NCBI GenBank assembly: GCA_946410305.1
Contig: CAMJZV010000008.1
Location: 1-64,000, forward strand
DNA length: 64,000 nucleotides
Reading direction: 5' to 3'
DNA from: an uncultured Prevotellaceae bacterium
GTDB lineage: Bacteria > Bacteroidota > Bacteroidia > Bacteroidales > Bacteroidaceae
Each line of letters starts with the position of its first letter. Positions within the stretch are counted from its first letter, which is position 1. The translations under genes and the position numbers were made by a program. The notes beneath the pieces are model-generated. The model had not been told where the DNA came from. It saw only the letters and a program-made list of their open reading frames with translations, and ran no database searches. This document shows, piece after piece, positions 48,628-57,302 of this stretch.

Positions 48628-50437
48628 ATTCCTTAGGCAATTGCAGAATAAAGCGACTGCCTTCTTTGTATCGGGTATCGAGTATAACGTCGCCACCCAG
48701 CTGGCGTGCTACGCGACGTGCGACAGACAGTCCCAAACCTACACCTTCTTTATAGATGTCTGACTTGTAGAAGTGTTCGAAGATCTTCTCTTCGTCACCC
48801 TCCTTGATGCCACATCCCGTATCGGTAACACTGAAACAGATCATGTTCTGGTCGAGCTTATGATGGTAGCTGCGTAGAGTGATGGTGCCGCCCTGTGGGG
48901 TGAACTTGATGGCATTGTCCATCAGGTGGTTGAGAATCTTCTGTAGCTCTTTGCGGTTGGTCACAATCTTACAGCTGTCCTTGAGCAACAGCTCCACACG
49001 TACTGAGAATCCTGATTCCTCGTCTTGGTAAGGCTCTGCCAGCTGTCGTAACAGGTCGTTACACGTGACAAGGTCGGATTTGTCAATGTAGTGGATGCTT
49101 TCCTTGCTGGAGATGTCGAGAATCTCGTCAACGATACGCACAATAGTATTCGTGCTGTGGGAAATGCGCTTGGCGATATCGGCACGTTCTGCGTCACTGG
49201 TCAGCGTACGTGGGTCGCTGATAATCTGTGCGTAGCCACTTATAATGTTGAGTGGCGTACGAATCTCATGACTCATATTGCGTAGGAAGCTGATCTTCAT
49301 GCGGTTGGCCTCCTGTGCCTTGTCACGGGCAATGAGCAGGTCGTGATTCTGTCGCTGCAGTTTGCGCAGATAGCGGTTCTTGTTCATGCGATAGATAATC
49401 ATGCCTATCAGCAGGAAAGTGAAGATGACAATGGTAATAGCGTACTGGAGCTGTGTGTTGCGCTTGGCAATAGACATGTTACGTGCTTCGGCGTACTCCA
49501 GGTCACTCGCTGAGCCCATCATCTCCTCTGACATGATGACATTGTTGACGGAGTCCTTGATAGCCATGTAGTGCTTCTGAGTGCTGAAGGCACGCTCGGT
49601 ATCGCCCGCCAACTCATAGATCTCTGTCTGGAACTTGTAGATGTCTGTGGTGTTGGTCAGGTTGTAGGTCAACTGGAGCGCATCGCTATAGCGCTTGTCA
49701 GCTGCAGCCTTGCAGATGAGCGCATAATAATAATAGGTGGTGCTGAAGTTGTCTCCTAACTTATCTTTCATGCCAATATACTCTGTGAAAGCTTTGTTGA
49801 CGGCTTTCCAGTCGCGCATGGCATAGGCAACGATAACCTTAAAGCCGATGGCATTACAGTAGTCGTATGGTGAATCACTGCCCTTGATAATCTCAATGGC
49901 GCAGTCAAGGTGCCTCATGGCATCTTCTGGCTGTGTGTCCATCTCAATATTGGCCAAGTCCATATAGATCGAGGCCAGGTTGTTGACCTGGGAGTGGTCT
50001 ACCTGCTCTAATGCCTTCTCGAAATACTGATGAGCCAAGGGAATATTGCCACGCAGAGAGTAGATGATGCCACGCAACTGAGTCGTCATGTAAAGCTCAC
50101 GGATGTCGCCACGACGCTCCATCTCAGCCTGCATCCTCATGGTTTTGCGCAAGGCACGGTAGAAGTGGTTGTGGTTGACATCATAGAGTACCTCGTTTTT
50201 CCAGCAGAGATAGTAACCTAACATGTTGTCCTCGCCCAACAGATATTTACGGTAGTTGTCCGTTGCTTCGTAAAACTGTTGCTCGTTGTTCTGATTGAAA
50301 GCGTTGCGGACAATCTGGAGCAATCTGGCTGCAGTGGTGTCTTTCTTTGTTTTCTCCTGTCCAGAGATGTTTGTCGTGTAGAGGCATGTTGCCAAAAATA
50401 TGATAACGCCGATAATGCGTAGATTGATATTCTTCAT
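48626..50437 (-). CDS. Sensor histidine kinase with periplasmic TPR-like domain
   Basis: 603 residues. A signal sequence (residues 1-26) leads to a periplasmic helical region (about 30-300) with TPR-like repeats such as 'GNIPLAHQYFEKALEQVD'. One membrane segment lies at about 331-350, followed by a short coil, the HisKA helix 'FLRNMSHEIRTPLNIISGYA' with the phospho-acceptor His (about 388), and the ATPase domain with 'LNHLMDNAIKFTPQGG' (N box), 'VTDTGCGIKEGD' (G1) and 'GVGLGLSVARRVARQLGG' (G2). No receiver domain and no response regulator gene are next to it, so it is an orphan kinase. The input signal is unknown. Confidence 0.93.
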   Translation of the reverse strand: MKNINLRIIGVIIFLATCLYTTNISGQEKTKKDTTAARLLQIVRNAFNQNNEQQFYEATDNYRKYLLGEDNMLGYYLCWKNEVLYDVNHNHFYRALRKTMRMQAEMERRGDIRELYMTTQLRGIIYSLRGNIPLAHQYFEKALEQVDHSQVNNLASIYMDLANIEMDTQPEDAMRHLDCAIEIIKGSDSPYDYCNAIGFKVIVAYAMRDWKAVNKAFTEYIGMKDKLGDNFSTTYYYYALICKAAADKRYSDALQLTYNLTNTTDIYKFQTEIYELAGDTERAFSTQKHYMAIKDSVNNVIMSEEMMGSASDLEYAEARNMSIAKRNTQLQYAITIVIFTFLLIGMIIYRMNKNRYLRKLQRQNHDLLIARDKAQEANRMKISFLRNMSHEIRTPLNIISGYAQIISDPRTLTSDAERADIAKRISHSTNTIVRIVDEILDISSKESIHYIDKSDLVTCNDLLRQLAEPYQDEESGFSVRVELLLKDSCKIVTNRKELQKILNHLMDNAIKFTPQGGTITLRSYHHKLDQNMICFSVTDTGCGIKEGDEEKIFEHFYKSDIYKEGVGLGLSVARRVARQLGGDVILDTRYKEGSRFILQLPKE

Positions 50438-50600
50438 GTGTATAGTGTCCTATTGGGATTATGTGTTTGCAAAGGTAGCATGAATACACTTAATATCCAA
50501 ATAATCGTTTGCTTAATCTACAAACGTCCCTTGTTTAACACTTATTGAGAATTCTTCATTTCTTAACGAAGGTTAAATATTTTATTTTTCCTTCAAAAAA

Positions 50601-50658
50601 TTTGGAAGTTACGTTATTTTTGTCTTACCTTTGCAGTGTACTATTAAAGTGGTACACT
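50601..50658 (+). promoter_or_regulatory. Promoter and GntR-type operator of the ABC exporter operon
   Basis: TTTG (50601-50604) and TACCTTTG (50626-50633) give a promoter. Directly downstream AGTGTAC (50635-50641) and GTACACT (50652-50658) are a perfect dyad, like YtrA-subfamily GntR operators. Its place over the start site and the GntR gene at the operon's end suggest autorepression. Confidence 0.65.
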
Positions 50659-50692
50659 AATACAGTGCAATTATCAACTAATAATACCTATT

Positions 50693-51511
50693 ATGATAGA
50701 AGTAAAGAACATCAGTTTCAAGTATGCCGGATCGAAGCATCTGGTATTTGATGATTTCAGTCTCAGACTGGAGGAAGACCGCATCTATGGTCTGTTAGGA
50801 AAGAATGGTACAGGTAAGTCTACGCTGCTCTACCTGCTCTCAGGACTGCTGCGCCCCTCACTGGGTACCGTGTGTTGCGATGGTGTCGCAACATACAAGC
50901 GCCAGCCCGAAGCTCTGCGTGACATCTTCCTCGTTACAGAGGAGTTCGAAATGCCTGCCATCCGTCTCTCAGAATATGTGAAGCTCTACAAACCCTTCTA
51001 TCCCAACTTCTCTGAGAAAATCCTACAGCGTTGTCTGGCTGATTTCGAACTGCCTGCTGATGTACGCTTGGGTGAACTCTCAATGGGTCAGCGCAAGAAG
51101 GCTTATATCGCCTTCGCAATGGCTACCAATACCAAGTACCTTTTGATGGATGAACCCACCAACGGACTGGACATCCCCTCGAAGTCGCAGTTCCGCAAGG
51201 TGATCGCTCAGCACATGACGGAGGAGCGCACTGTGATAATCTCTACCCATCAGGTTCACGATGTAGAGCAGATGCTCGACCATATCCTCATCCTTGACCA
51301 GCACTCGGTATTGCTGAATGCCTCCATGCAGGAGATTCAGGATGCTTATACCTTCGAATACCGTACCCCACAGCAGATGGACGATACCGTACTCTATGCA
51401 GAACCCACCCTGCAGGGTAATGCTGTTATTACCAAGCGTCAGGAAGGCGACGCAGAGACACAAGTGAACCTGGAACTTCTCTTTAATTACAAAACTCAAA
51501 CGAAAGCCTAA
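50693..51511 (+). CDS. ABC transporter ATP-binding protein (YtrB-like)
   Basis: 272 residues. Walker A 'YGLLGKNGTGKSTLLYLLSG' (about 33-52), signature 'LGELSMGQRKKAYIAFAMAT', Walker B 'KYLLMDEPTNGLD' and H-loop 'TVIISTHQVHDVEQM' are all intact. The degenerate signature (LSMGQ) is common in this exporter group. It pairs with the membrane protein encoded 20 bases downstream and the GntR regulator after that, an arrangement typical of YtrABCDEF or BcrA-type exporters that respond to cell-wall antibiotics or peptides. Substrate is unknown. Confidence 0.92.
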   Translation: MIEVKNISFKYAGSKHLVFDDFSLRLEEDRIYGLLGKNGTGKSTLLYLLSGLLRPSLGTVCCDGVATYKRQPEALRDIFLVTEEFEMPAIRLSEYVKLYKPFYPNFSEKILQRCLADFELPADVRLGELSMGQRKKAYIAFAMATNTKYLLMDEPTNGLDIPSKSQFRKVIAQHMTEERTVIISTHQVHDVEQMLDHILILDQHSVLLNASMQEIQDAYTFEYRTPQQMDDTVLYAEPTLQGNAVITKRQEGDAETQVNLELLFNYKTQTKA

Positions 51512-51531
51512 CCTTTTAAAACCATACAACG

Positions 51532-52383
51532 ATGAATACATTTAATTTCAATAGATTCTCACAGGCACTGAAGTGCCAGTTCCTGGTAGAGCGCAAAACG
51601 TGGATTCGCCTCTTTGGCATCTTTACATTTGTAATGTTTATGGCTGACCTGTTCTTTACCCGTTTGCAGACGGACTATCGCAATTTCGTTGAGAACCATC
51701 CTACGGAGATTGAGAGCTATTATGATGGTCATGTGGCACAGACGGTAGCCTTTGGTTTTTTCTTCTTCTGCATTGCTATGCTGTTTGGTATCAGTAGTAT
51801 GTTTTCCAAGATGAAGGACACACGCAAGCGCTCTGCCTATCTGCTGTGGCCCGTCAGCAATCTGGAGAAATACGTCGTCAGCTTCCTGCTTCACTTTGTA
51901 CTGATGGCTGTCTTGACAGTAGGTGCCTATATGTTGGCTGATACCCTGCGTGTATTTGTCGACTGGGTGACAGGCCGTATCGTCATCTGGGGTATACCCA
52001 AGCTCTCAGAGCCTTTTACCAGTCCCGCTGGACCTTTCTCGCATTGGCAGTATACTTGGATGTTCTTTACTTGGGTCTTCTATACCCATTCTTTCTACAC
52101 ATTGGGTGGCACCCTGTTCCGTCGTCAGCAGTTCCTGTTTACCACTGGTACGGCAGTCGCCATCATCATCCTGCTGGTCACAATTCTGAACCAAATTAAT
52201 CCACATATCGAATTCATAAATACCACATGGGATGAGAAGACCAATACTTATACCAAGACCTTCTATCCCTTCTTCTATATTCTCCACTCAACGATGTGTG
52301 CTCTTATGGTTTTCCACTACTGGGCTTCATATAAGCTATTTACCCGCATGCAGGTGATTAACAATAAATGGTTGAACGTATGA
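51532..52383 (+). CDS. ABC-type membrane subunit
   Basis: 283 residues with six probable transmembrane segments (for example near 20-36, 62-84, 118-140, 175-192, 200-220, 240-262). There is no sequence motif beyond hydrophobicity; the role as permease partner is taken from its place between the ATPase and the GntR gene. The regulator's ATG overlaps its stop codon (ATGA). Confidence 0.85.
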   Translation: MNTFNFNRFSQALKCQFLVERKTWIRLFGIFTFVMFMADLFFTRLQTDYRNFVENHPTEIESYYDGHVAQTVAFGFFFFCIAMLFGISSMFSKMKDTRKRSAYLLWPVSNLEKYVVSFLLHFVLMAVLTVGAYMLADTLRVFVDWVTGRIVIWGIPKLSEPFTSPAGPFSHWQYTWMFFTWVFYTHSFYTLGGTLFRRQQFLFTTGTAVAIIILLVTILNQINPHIEFINTTWDEKTNTYTKTFYPFFYILHSTMCALMVFHYWASYKLFTRMQVINNKWLNV

Positions 52384-52742
52384 TATTCACAAACGATAAA
52401 GCGATATACATCCAGATGGCAGACCGTCTGTGCGACGAGATCCTCTCTGGCGTGTATAAGGACGATGACCGCATTCCGTCCGTCCGAGAGTATGCCGTGC
52501 TGCTGGAGGTGAACACCAACACAGCCGTCAAAGCCTATGAGCAGTTGGCTCGTGAGGAGATCATCTATAACAAGCGTGGCTTGGGTTACTTTGTTACTCC
52601 TGGTGCTCGCAAGCAGATACTGAAAGTGCGCAAGCAGGAGTTTATGAAAGAGCGTCTGCCAGAACTATTCCGTCAGATGAACCTCCTTGACATCACTATT
52701 GACGACGTTGCAGAAGCCTATAAAAAGCTTACAGAATGTTAA
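52380..52742 (+). CDS. GntR-family regulator (YtrA subfamily)
   Basis: 120 residues from the ATG at 52380, which overlaps the permease stop codon; the frame opens at 52368. The winged-helix domain is clear: 'IYIQMADRLCDEILSGVYKD' and 'IPSVREYAVLLEVNTNTAVK', then 'LAREEIIYNKRGLGYFVTPG'. The short C-terminal part without an effector domain is the YtrA type. It probably represses its own operon by binding the AGTGTAC-N10-GTACACT dyad at 50635-50658. Confidence 0.92.
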   Translation: MIFTNDKAIYIQMADRLCDEILSGVYKDDDRIPSVREYAVLLEVNTNTAVKAYEQLAREEIIYNKRGLGYFVTPGARKQILKVRKQEFMKERLPELFRQMNLLDITIDDVAEAYKKLTEC

Positions 52743-52797
52743 AGTTTAGTCATACTTCTATTCATTCGTCACAAATGTATGCAGTTCGTCCCATTTA

Positions 52798-52829
52798 TTT
52801 GGAGGGTAATGCAACTTTTCGTACTTTTG
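52798..52829 (+). promoter_or_regulatory. Promoter of the MacAB-TolC type efflux operon
   Basis: TTTG (52798-52801) and TACTTTTG (52822-52829) are spaced by 20 bases, 42 bases before the ATG at 52872. Confidence 0.68.
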
Positions 52830-52871
52830 CGACGTCAAACGAACAGAACTAAGGTAAAAAGACTTTTATAG

Positions 52872-53591
52872 ATGATTCACTTACAAGACATCAACAAAAC
52901 CTATCAAGGTGCCCAGCCGCTTCATGTGCTGAAGGGTATATCCCTTGACATAGCAAAGGGAGAATTCGTCAGCATCATGGGAGCATCGGGCTCAGGTAAG
53001 AGTACCTTATTAAATATATTGGGTATTCTGGACAATTACGACTCAGGAACCTACGAACTGGCGGGTGTTCCCATCTGGAACCTCTCAGAGCGTCGGGCTG
53101 CCGAGTATCGTAACAAGATGATTGGATTTATCTTCCAGTCATTTAACCTCATCTCTTTCAAGACAGCAGTAGAAAATGTTGAGTTGCCACTCTTTTATCA
53201 AGGGGTGTCGCGTAAAAAGCGACACACCCTTGCCTTGGAGTATCTCGAACGCTTAGGACTGCTAGACTGGGCAGAGCACTATCCCAACGAACTGTCTGGT
53301 GGACAGAAGCAGCGTGTGGCTATTGCCCGTGCACTCATCACAAAACCACAGATTATCCTGGCCGATGAGCCTACTGGCGCTTTGGACTCTAAGACGTCGG
53401 TAGAGGTGATGCAGCTGCTGAAGAGTTTGAATGCTGACGAGGGCATGACCATCGTCGTAGTAACACACGAAAGCGGTGTGGCCAACGAGACCAACAAGAT
53501 CGTACATATCAAGGACGGTATTATTGGAGAGATAGAAGAGAACCTGAACCATGATGCCAGCCCCTTCGGTATCAATGGAATGATGAAGTAA
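52872..53591 (+). CDS. MacB-type ABC transporter ATP-binding protein
   Basis: 239 residues of the LolD/MacB group. Walker A 'IMGASGSGKSTLLNILGILD' (about 36-55), Q-loop 'MIGFIFQSFNLI', signature 'YPNELSGGQKQRVAIARAL', Walker B 'IILADEPTGALDSKTS' and H-loop 'TIVVVTHESGVA' are intact. It drives two FtsX-like permeases encoded next. In a stand-alone operon with a periplasmic adaptor and an outer membrane channel it is expected to export a peptide, lipid or drug across the envelope. Confidence 0.95.
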   Translation: MIHLQDINKTYQGAQPLHVLKGISLDIAKGEFVSIMGASGSGKSTLLNILGILDNYDSGTYELAGVPIWNLSERRAAEYRNKMIGFIFQSFNLISFKTAVENVELPLFYQGVSRKKRHTLALEYLERLGLLDWAEHYPNELSGGQKQRVAIARALITKPQIILADEPTGALDSKTSVEVMQLLKSLNADEGMTIVVVTHESGVANETNKIVHIKDGIIGEIEENLNHDASPFGINGMMK

Positions 53592-53595
53592 GAAT

Positions 53596-54837
53596 ATGCG
53601 AGATATCATTAGTGAAATATGGCAGACGGCACGACGCAACAAGTTGCGCACGACACTGACAGGATTTGCAGTGGCGTGGGGCATCTTTATGATAATCGTG
53701 CTGTTAGGTGCTGGTAACGGACTCATCAATGCCAACCTGAAGCAAAGCGACCGTTTCTTGTCCTCGTCAATGGTCGTCTTCGGCGGATGGACGTCGAAAC
53801 CCTATCAGGGACTGAAGGAAGGCCGCGATATCCGCCTGCATGAGAGCGATATGACGATTACTGAGCGGGAATTCTCTGACAATGTCGACGAGGTAGGTGC
53901 CCAGTACAACACGTCAGCTACTATCAGTTATGGCCAACAGTATGTTTCGACAAGTATCAGTGGCGTCTATCCCAACCACACAAAGATCGATAAAGTGGAA
54001 ATCTTGCAAGGCCGTTTCATCAATGAGATTGATGTGAAGGATAGTCGCAAGGTGCTGGTGTTAGGCAACAAACAGGTAAAGGAACTGAAGTGTCGCGTCG
54101 GTGACTTCCTAAACGTCGGTAATTTTGCCTTCAAGCTGGTGGGTATCTATAAGGAACAGCAGAATGGACGCTCAAATGCGTTCAGCAGTTATACGGCTAT
54201 CAAGCGCATTTATGGTGCTAATACAGATGACGCAGGACGAATAGAGTTTACTTTCCACGGACTGTCGACGGAGAAGGCTAACGAGGATTTTGAGCGTAGC
54301 TACCGTCACCGCCTGAATGCCGAACACCAGGCACATCCTGAAGACGAGGATGCTGTCTGGCTGTGGAACCGTTTCACCCAGAACCTGCAGATGGAACAAG
54401 GTATCGGTATTATCCGCACCGCGCTGTGGATAGTGGGATTGTTTACGCTACTATCTGGTATCGTGGGCGTGTCGAACATCATGCTCATCACCGTCAAGGA
54501 ACGTACTCATGAGTTTGGCATCCGTAAGGCTATCGGTGCTAAGCCATGGAGCATCCTGAAACTAATCATCATTGAGAGTGTGATTATCACCACTATTTTT
54601 GGTTATATCGGCATGCTATTGGGCATCTTCGCCAATGAATATATGGATGCAACGATAGGTCACGAGACAATAGATACAGGATTGTTTAAGGCTACGATGT
54701 TCCTTGACCCGACAGTCGGACTGGATGTCTGTGTGGAGGCCACACTGGTAATGATTATTGCTGGAACGGTAGCAGGACTCATCCCAGCTTATAAGGCAAG
54801 CCGCATTCGTCCCATTGAGGCGCTTCGCGCCGACTGA
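53596..54837 (+). CDS. MacB/FtsX-type ABC permease 1
   Basis: 413 residues with one N-terminal transmembrane helix (about 20-42), a large periplasmic MacB_PCD domain (about 45-275) and three C-terminal helices (about 285-310, 330-360, 375-400). Characteristic blocks are 'ARRNKLRTTLTGFAVAWGIF', 'GVSNIMLITVKERTHEFGIR' and the ending 'PAYKASRIRPIEALRAD'. It starts 4 bases after the ATPase and is probably paired with permease 2 as a heterodimer. Confidence 0.94.
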   Translation: MRDIISEIWQTARRNKLRTTLTGFAVAWGIFMIIVLLGAGNGLINANLKQSDRFLSSSMVVFGGWTSKPYQGLKEGRDIRLHESDMTITEREFSDNVDEVGAQYNTSATISYGQQYVSTSISGVYPNHTKIDKVEILQGRFINEIDVKDSRKVLVLGNKQVKELKCRVGDFLNVGNFAFKLVGIYKEQQNGRSNAFSSYTAIKRIYGANTDDAGRIEFTFHGLSTEKANEDFERSYRHRLNAEHQAHPEDEDAVWLWNRFTQNLQMEQGIGIIRTALWIVGLFTLLSGIVGVSNIMLITVKERTHEFGIRKAIGAKPWSILKLIIIESVIITTIFGYIGMLLGIFANEYMDATIGHETIDTGLFKATMFLDPTVGLDVCVEATLVMIIAGTVAGLIPAYKASRIRPIEALRAD

Positions 54838-54868
54838 TTAAGCATTAGGCATTAAGAATTAAGCATTA
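54838..54868. repeat. GCATTA filler repeat between the two permease genes
   Basis: TTAAGCATTAGGCATTAAG and AATTAAGCATTATC fill the gap, the same unit as near 46.3, 62.26 and 63.16 kb. Confidence 0.6.
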
Positions 54869-54870
54869 TC

Positions 54871-56118
54871 ATGAGAATAGATTTAGATACATACAGAGAA
54901 ATACTTGACACGCTGACACGTAACAAGTCGCGCTCGTTCCTGACGGGCTTCGGCGTCTTCTGGGGCGTGTTCATGCTTGTTGCGCTGATGGGTGGCGGTC
55001 AAGGCCTGAAAGAGAAGCTGCAGCAGAACTTTGCGGGTTTTGCCACCAACAGCGCCCTGGTATGGGCACAACCTACAAGCAAGGCGTACAAGGGTTTCCG
55101 CAAGGGTCGCTATTGGCATATGGACTACAATGACATTGCACGCCTCCGACACAGTGTGCCAGAACTTGATGTGATTACACCCTTGCTCTTCTCGAATGGT
55201 GGTACAGCCTATTACGCAGACCGCAAAGCCACAATTGGTGTCAGTGGGGCCATGCCCGACTACCAGCGGGTCAATGAGCCGAAGCTGTTCTATGGCAGAT
55301 ACATTGATGAGGCCGACATTCGCGACCATCGTAAGGTGTGCGTCATCCAGAAGAAAACCTATAAGGAACTGTTTCCTGGTGGTGGCGATCCCTGCGGCAA
55401 ACGTATCCGCATTGACAATATCTACTATCAGATAGTCGGTGTCGACTACAATATGAGTGAGGGCGTCAACATCAGTGGTGAAAACGGTACCGGTGTTATC
55501 CTGCCGCTAACCTTCATGCAGCAGGCCTACAACCGCGGTAATGCCGTTGACCTGATTGCCGTTACCGGACGTCCAGGGGTCGTTATGTCGAAAGTCACCG
55601 ACCGCATCCGAGAGACCATCGCCAGGGCTCACACCATTGATCCTACTGACGAACAAGGCGCTATGGTTTTTAATACGGAAGTGCTCTTCCAGATGCTCGA
55701 CAACCTCTTCAAGGGTGTCAACTTCCTCATCTGGCTCGTAGGTCTGGGAACGTTGCTGGCAGGTGCCATCGGTGTATCGAATATTATGATGGTGACTGTA
55801 CGCGAGCGCACCACCGAGATTGGTATCCGCCGTGCTATTGGTGCTACACCGAAAATGATACTGTCTCAGATTATTTCTGAGAGTATCGTGCTGACACTGG
55901 TGGCAGGTATGAGTGGCATCCTCTTTGGAGTGATGATTCTCCAGATGCTTGAACTGGGAAATACAGAGGATGGCATCGTCACGGCCCACTTCCAGATAGG
56001 TTTCTGGACAGCCCTCCTGGCAGCCTTTATGGTCAGTGCGATGGGCGTTATGGCTGGTCTGGCTCCTGCTGCTCGTGCCATGAGTATCAAACCTGTCGAC
56101 GCCATGCGTGATGAATAA
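54871..56118 (+). CDS. MacB/FtsX-type ABC permease 2
   Basis: 415 residues with the same four-helix plus periplasmic domain plan as permease 1: 'LTRNKSRSFLTGFGVFWGVF' near the start, 'GVSNIMMVTVRERTTEIGIR' and the end 'PAARAMSIKPVDAMRDE'. It is paralogous to permease 1, and the two together make the membrane part for the single ATPase of the operon. Confidence 0.94.
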   Translation: MRIDLDTYREILDTLTRNKSRSFLTGFGVFWGVFMLVALMGGGQGLKEKLQQNFAGFATNSALVWAQPTSKAYKGFRKGRYWHMDYNDIARLRHSVPELDVITPLLFSNGGTAYYADRKATIGVSGAMPDYQRVNEPKLFYGRYIDEADIRDHRKVCVIQKKTYKELFPGGGDPCGKRIRIDNIYYQIVGVDYNMSEGVNISGENGTGVILPLTFMQQAYNRGNAVDLIAVTGRPGVVMSKVTDRIRETIARAHTIDPTDEQGAMVFNTEVLFQMLDNLFKGVNFLIWLVGLGTLLAGAIGVSNIMMVTVRERTTEIGIRRAIGATPKMILSQIISESIVLTLVAGMSGILFGVMILQMLELGNTEDGIVTAHFQIGFWTALLAAFMVSAMGVMAGLAPAARAMSIKPVDAMRDE

Positions 56119-56180
56119 TAGTGGTCAGCGATTTTCGCGCTGACACCAAAAAGAAAGAAAACAACAAAAACAACCAAGAT

Positions 56181-57296
56181 ATGAAAAAGTACAGCAAACT
56201 GATTATCGCCGTTATTATCGCGCTGATTTTCATCGGAACCTTCGTGTTCCTCTGGCAGAAAAGCCAACCCAAAGAAGTGGTTTACAACGAGTTTATTCCG
56301 CAACAGGACAGCATCCAGAAAACCACCATTATCACAGGTAAGATAGAACCTCGCAACGAGGTGAATATCAAGCCACAGATCTCTGGTATCATCTCTGAAC
56401 TGCTGAAGGAGCCAGGCGACTATGTCAATGCTGGCGATGTGATTGCTAAGGTGAAGGTGATTCCTGATATGGCTCAGTTGTCGAGTGCTGAGATGCGTGT
56501 GCGCTTGGCAGACATCAACCTCAAACAGGCTGAGACCGATTTCCAGCGTGTGGAGAACCTCTACAACCAGAAGCTGGTCAGTGCCGATGAGTTTGACAAG
56601 AGTAAGATGTCCCTGAACCAAGCTAAACACGAGCGACTGGCCGCCCAAGATGCATTGGAGGTGGTGCGCGATGGTGTGTCGAAATCGAATGCTAAGGCAT
56701 CCTCTACGCTCATCCGCTCTACCATCAGCGGTGTTATCCTTGATATCCCTGTCAAGGTTGGTAACTCCGTTATCCTCTCGAATACCTTCAACGATGGTAC
56801 CACCATCGCCACTGTGGCTAACATGAACGACCTCATCTTCCGTGGTAACATTGACGAGACGGAGGTAGGCCAGCTGACCATCGGCATGAATATGAAGATT
56901 ACTATCGGTGCCCTGCAGGACCTGAATTTCGATGCTGCACTGGAGTACATCTCGCCAAAGGCTGTGGAGAGCAATGGTGCCAACCAGTTTGAGATCAAAG
57001 CTGCCGTGAAGCTCGCTAAGGATGGTAGTAAGATTCGTTCGGGCTATAGTGCCAATGCTGAGATTGTACTGGCCAAGGCCGACAACGTACTTACCGTTCC
57101 TGAGAGTGCCATTGAGTTCAGTGGCGACAGCACCTTTGTCTATGTGCTCACTGGTTCTGCCAACGAGAAGAACTACGAGCGTCGCGCAGTTGAAACTGGC
57201 CTCTCTGATGGTGTGAATATTGAGATCAAGAAGGGTCTTACCGCTAAGGATAAGGTTCGTGGCCCTGAGATAATTACCGACGATAAGAAGGATTAA
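56181..57296 (+). CDS. Periplasmic adaptor (HlyD/MacA-type membrane fusion protein)
   Basis: 371 residues from the ATG at 56181, which directly precedes the N-terminal anchor 'LIIAVIIALIFIGTFVFL'; the frame opens at 56121. A lipoyl-like half ('TGKIEPRNEVNIKPQISG'), an alpha-hairpin (about 85-150, 'RVENLYNQKLVSADEFDKSK'), the second lipoyl half ('RSTISGVILDIPVKVGNSV') and the beta-barrel and membrane-proximal domains are all present. It links the permeases to the TolC-like channel. Confidence 0.94.
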   Translation: MKKYSKLIIAVIIALIFIGTFVFLWQKSQPKEVVYNEFIPQQDSIQKTTIITGKIEPRNEVNIKPQISGIISELLKEPGDYVNAGDVIAKVKVIPDMAQLSSAEMRVRLADINLKQAETDFQRVENLYNQKLVSADEFDKSKMSLNQAKHERLAAQDALEVVRDGVSKSNAKASSTLIRSTISGVILDIPVKVGNSVILSNTFNDGTTIATVANMNDLIFRGNIDETEVGQLTIGMNMKITIGALQDLNFDAALEYISPKAVESNGANQFEIKAAVKLAKDGSKIRSGYSANAEIVLAKADNVLTVPESAIEFSGDSTFVYVLTGSANEKNYERRAVETGLSDGVNIEIKKGLTAKDKVRGPEIITDDKKD

Positions 57297-57302
57297 TGGC
57301 TT

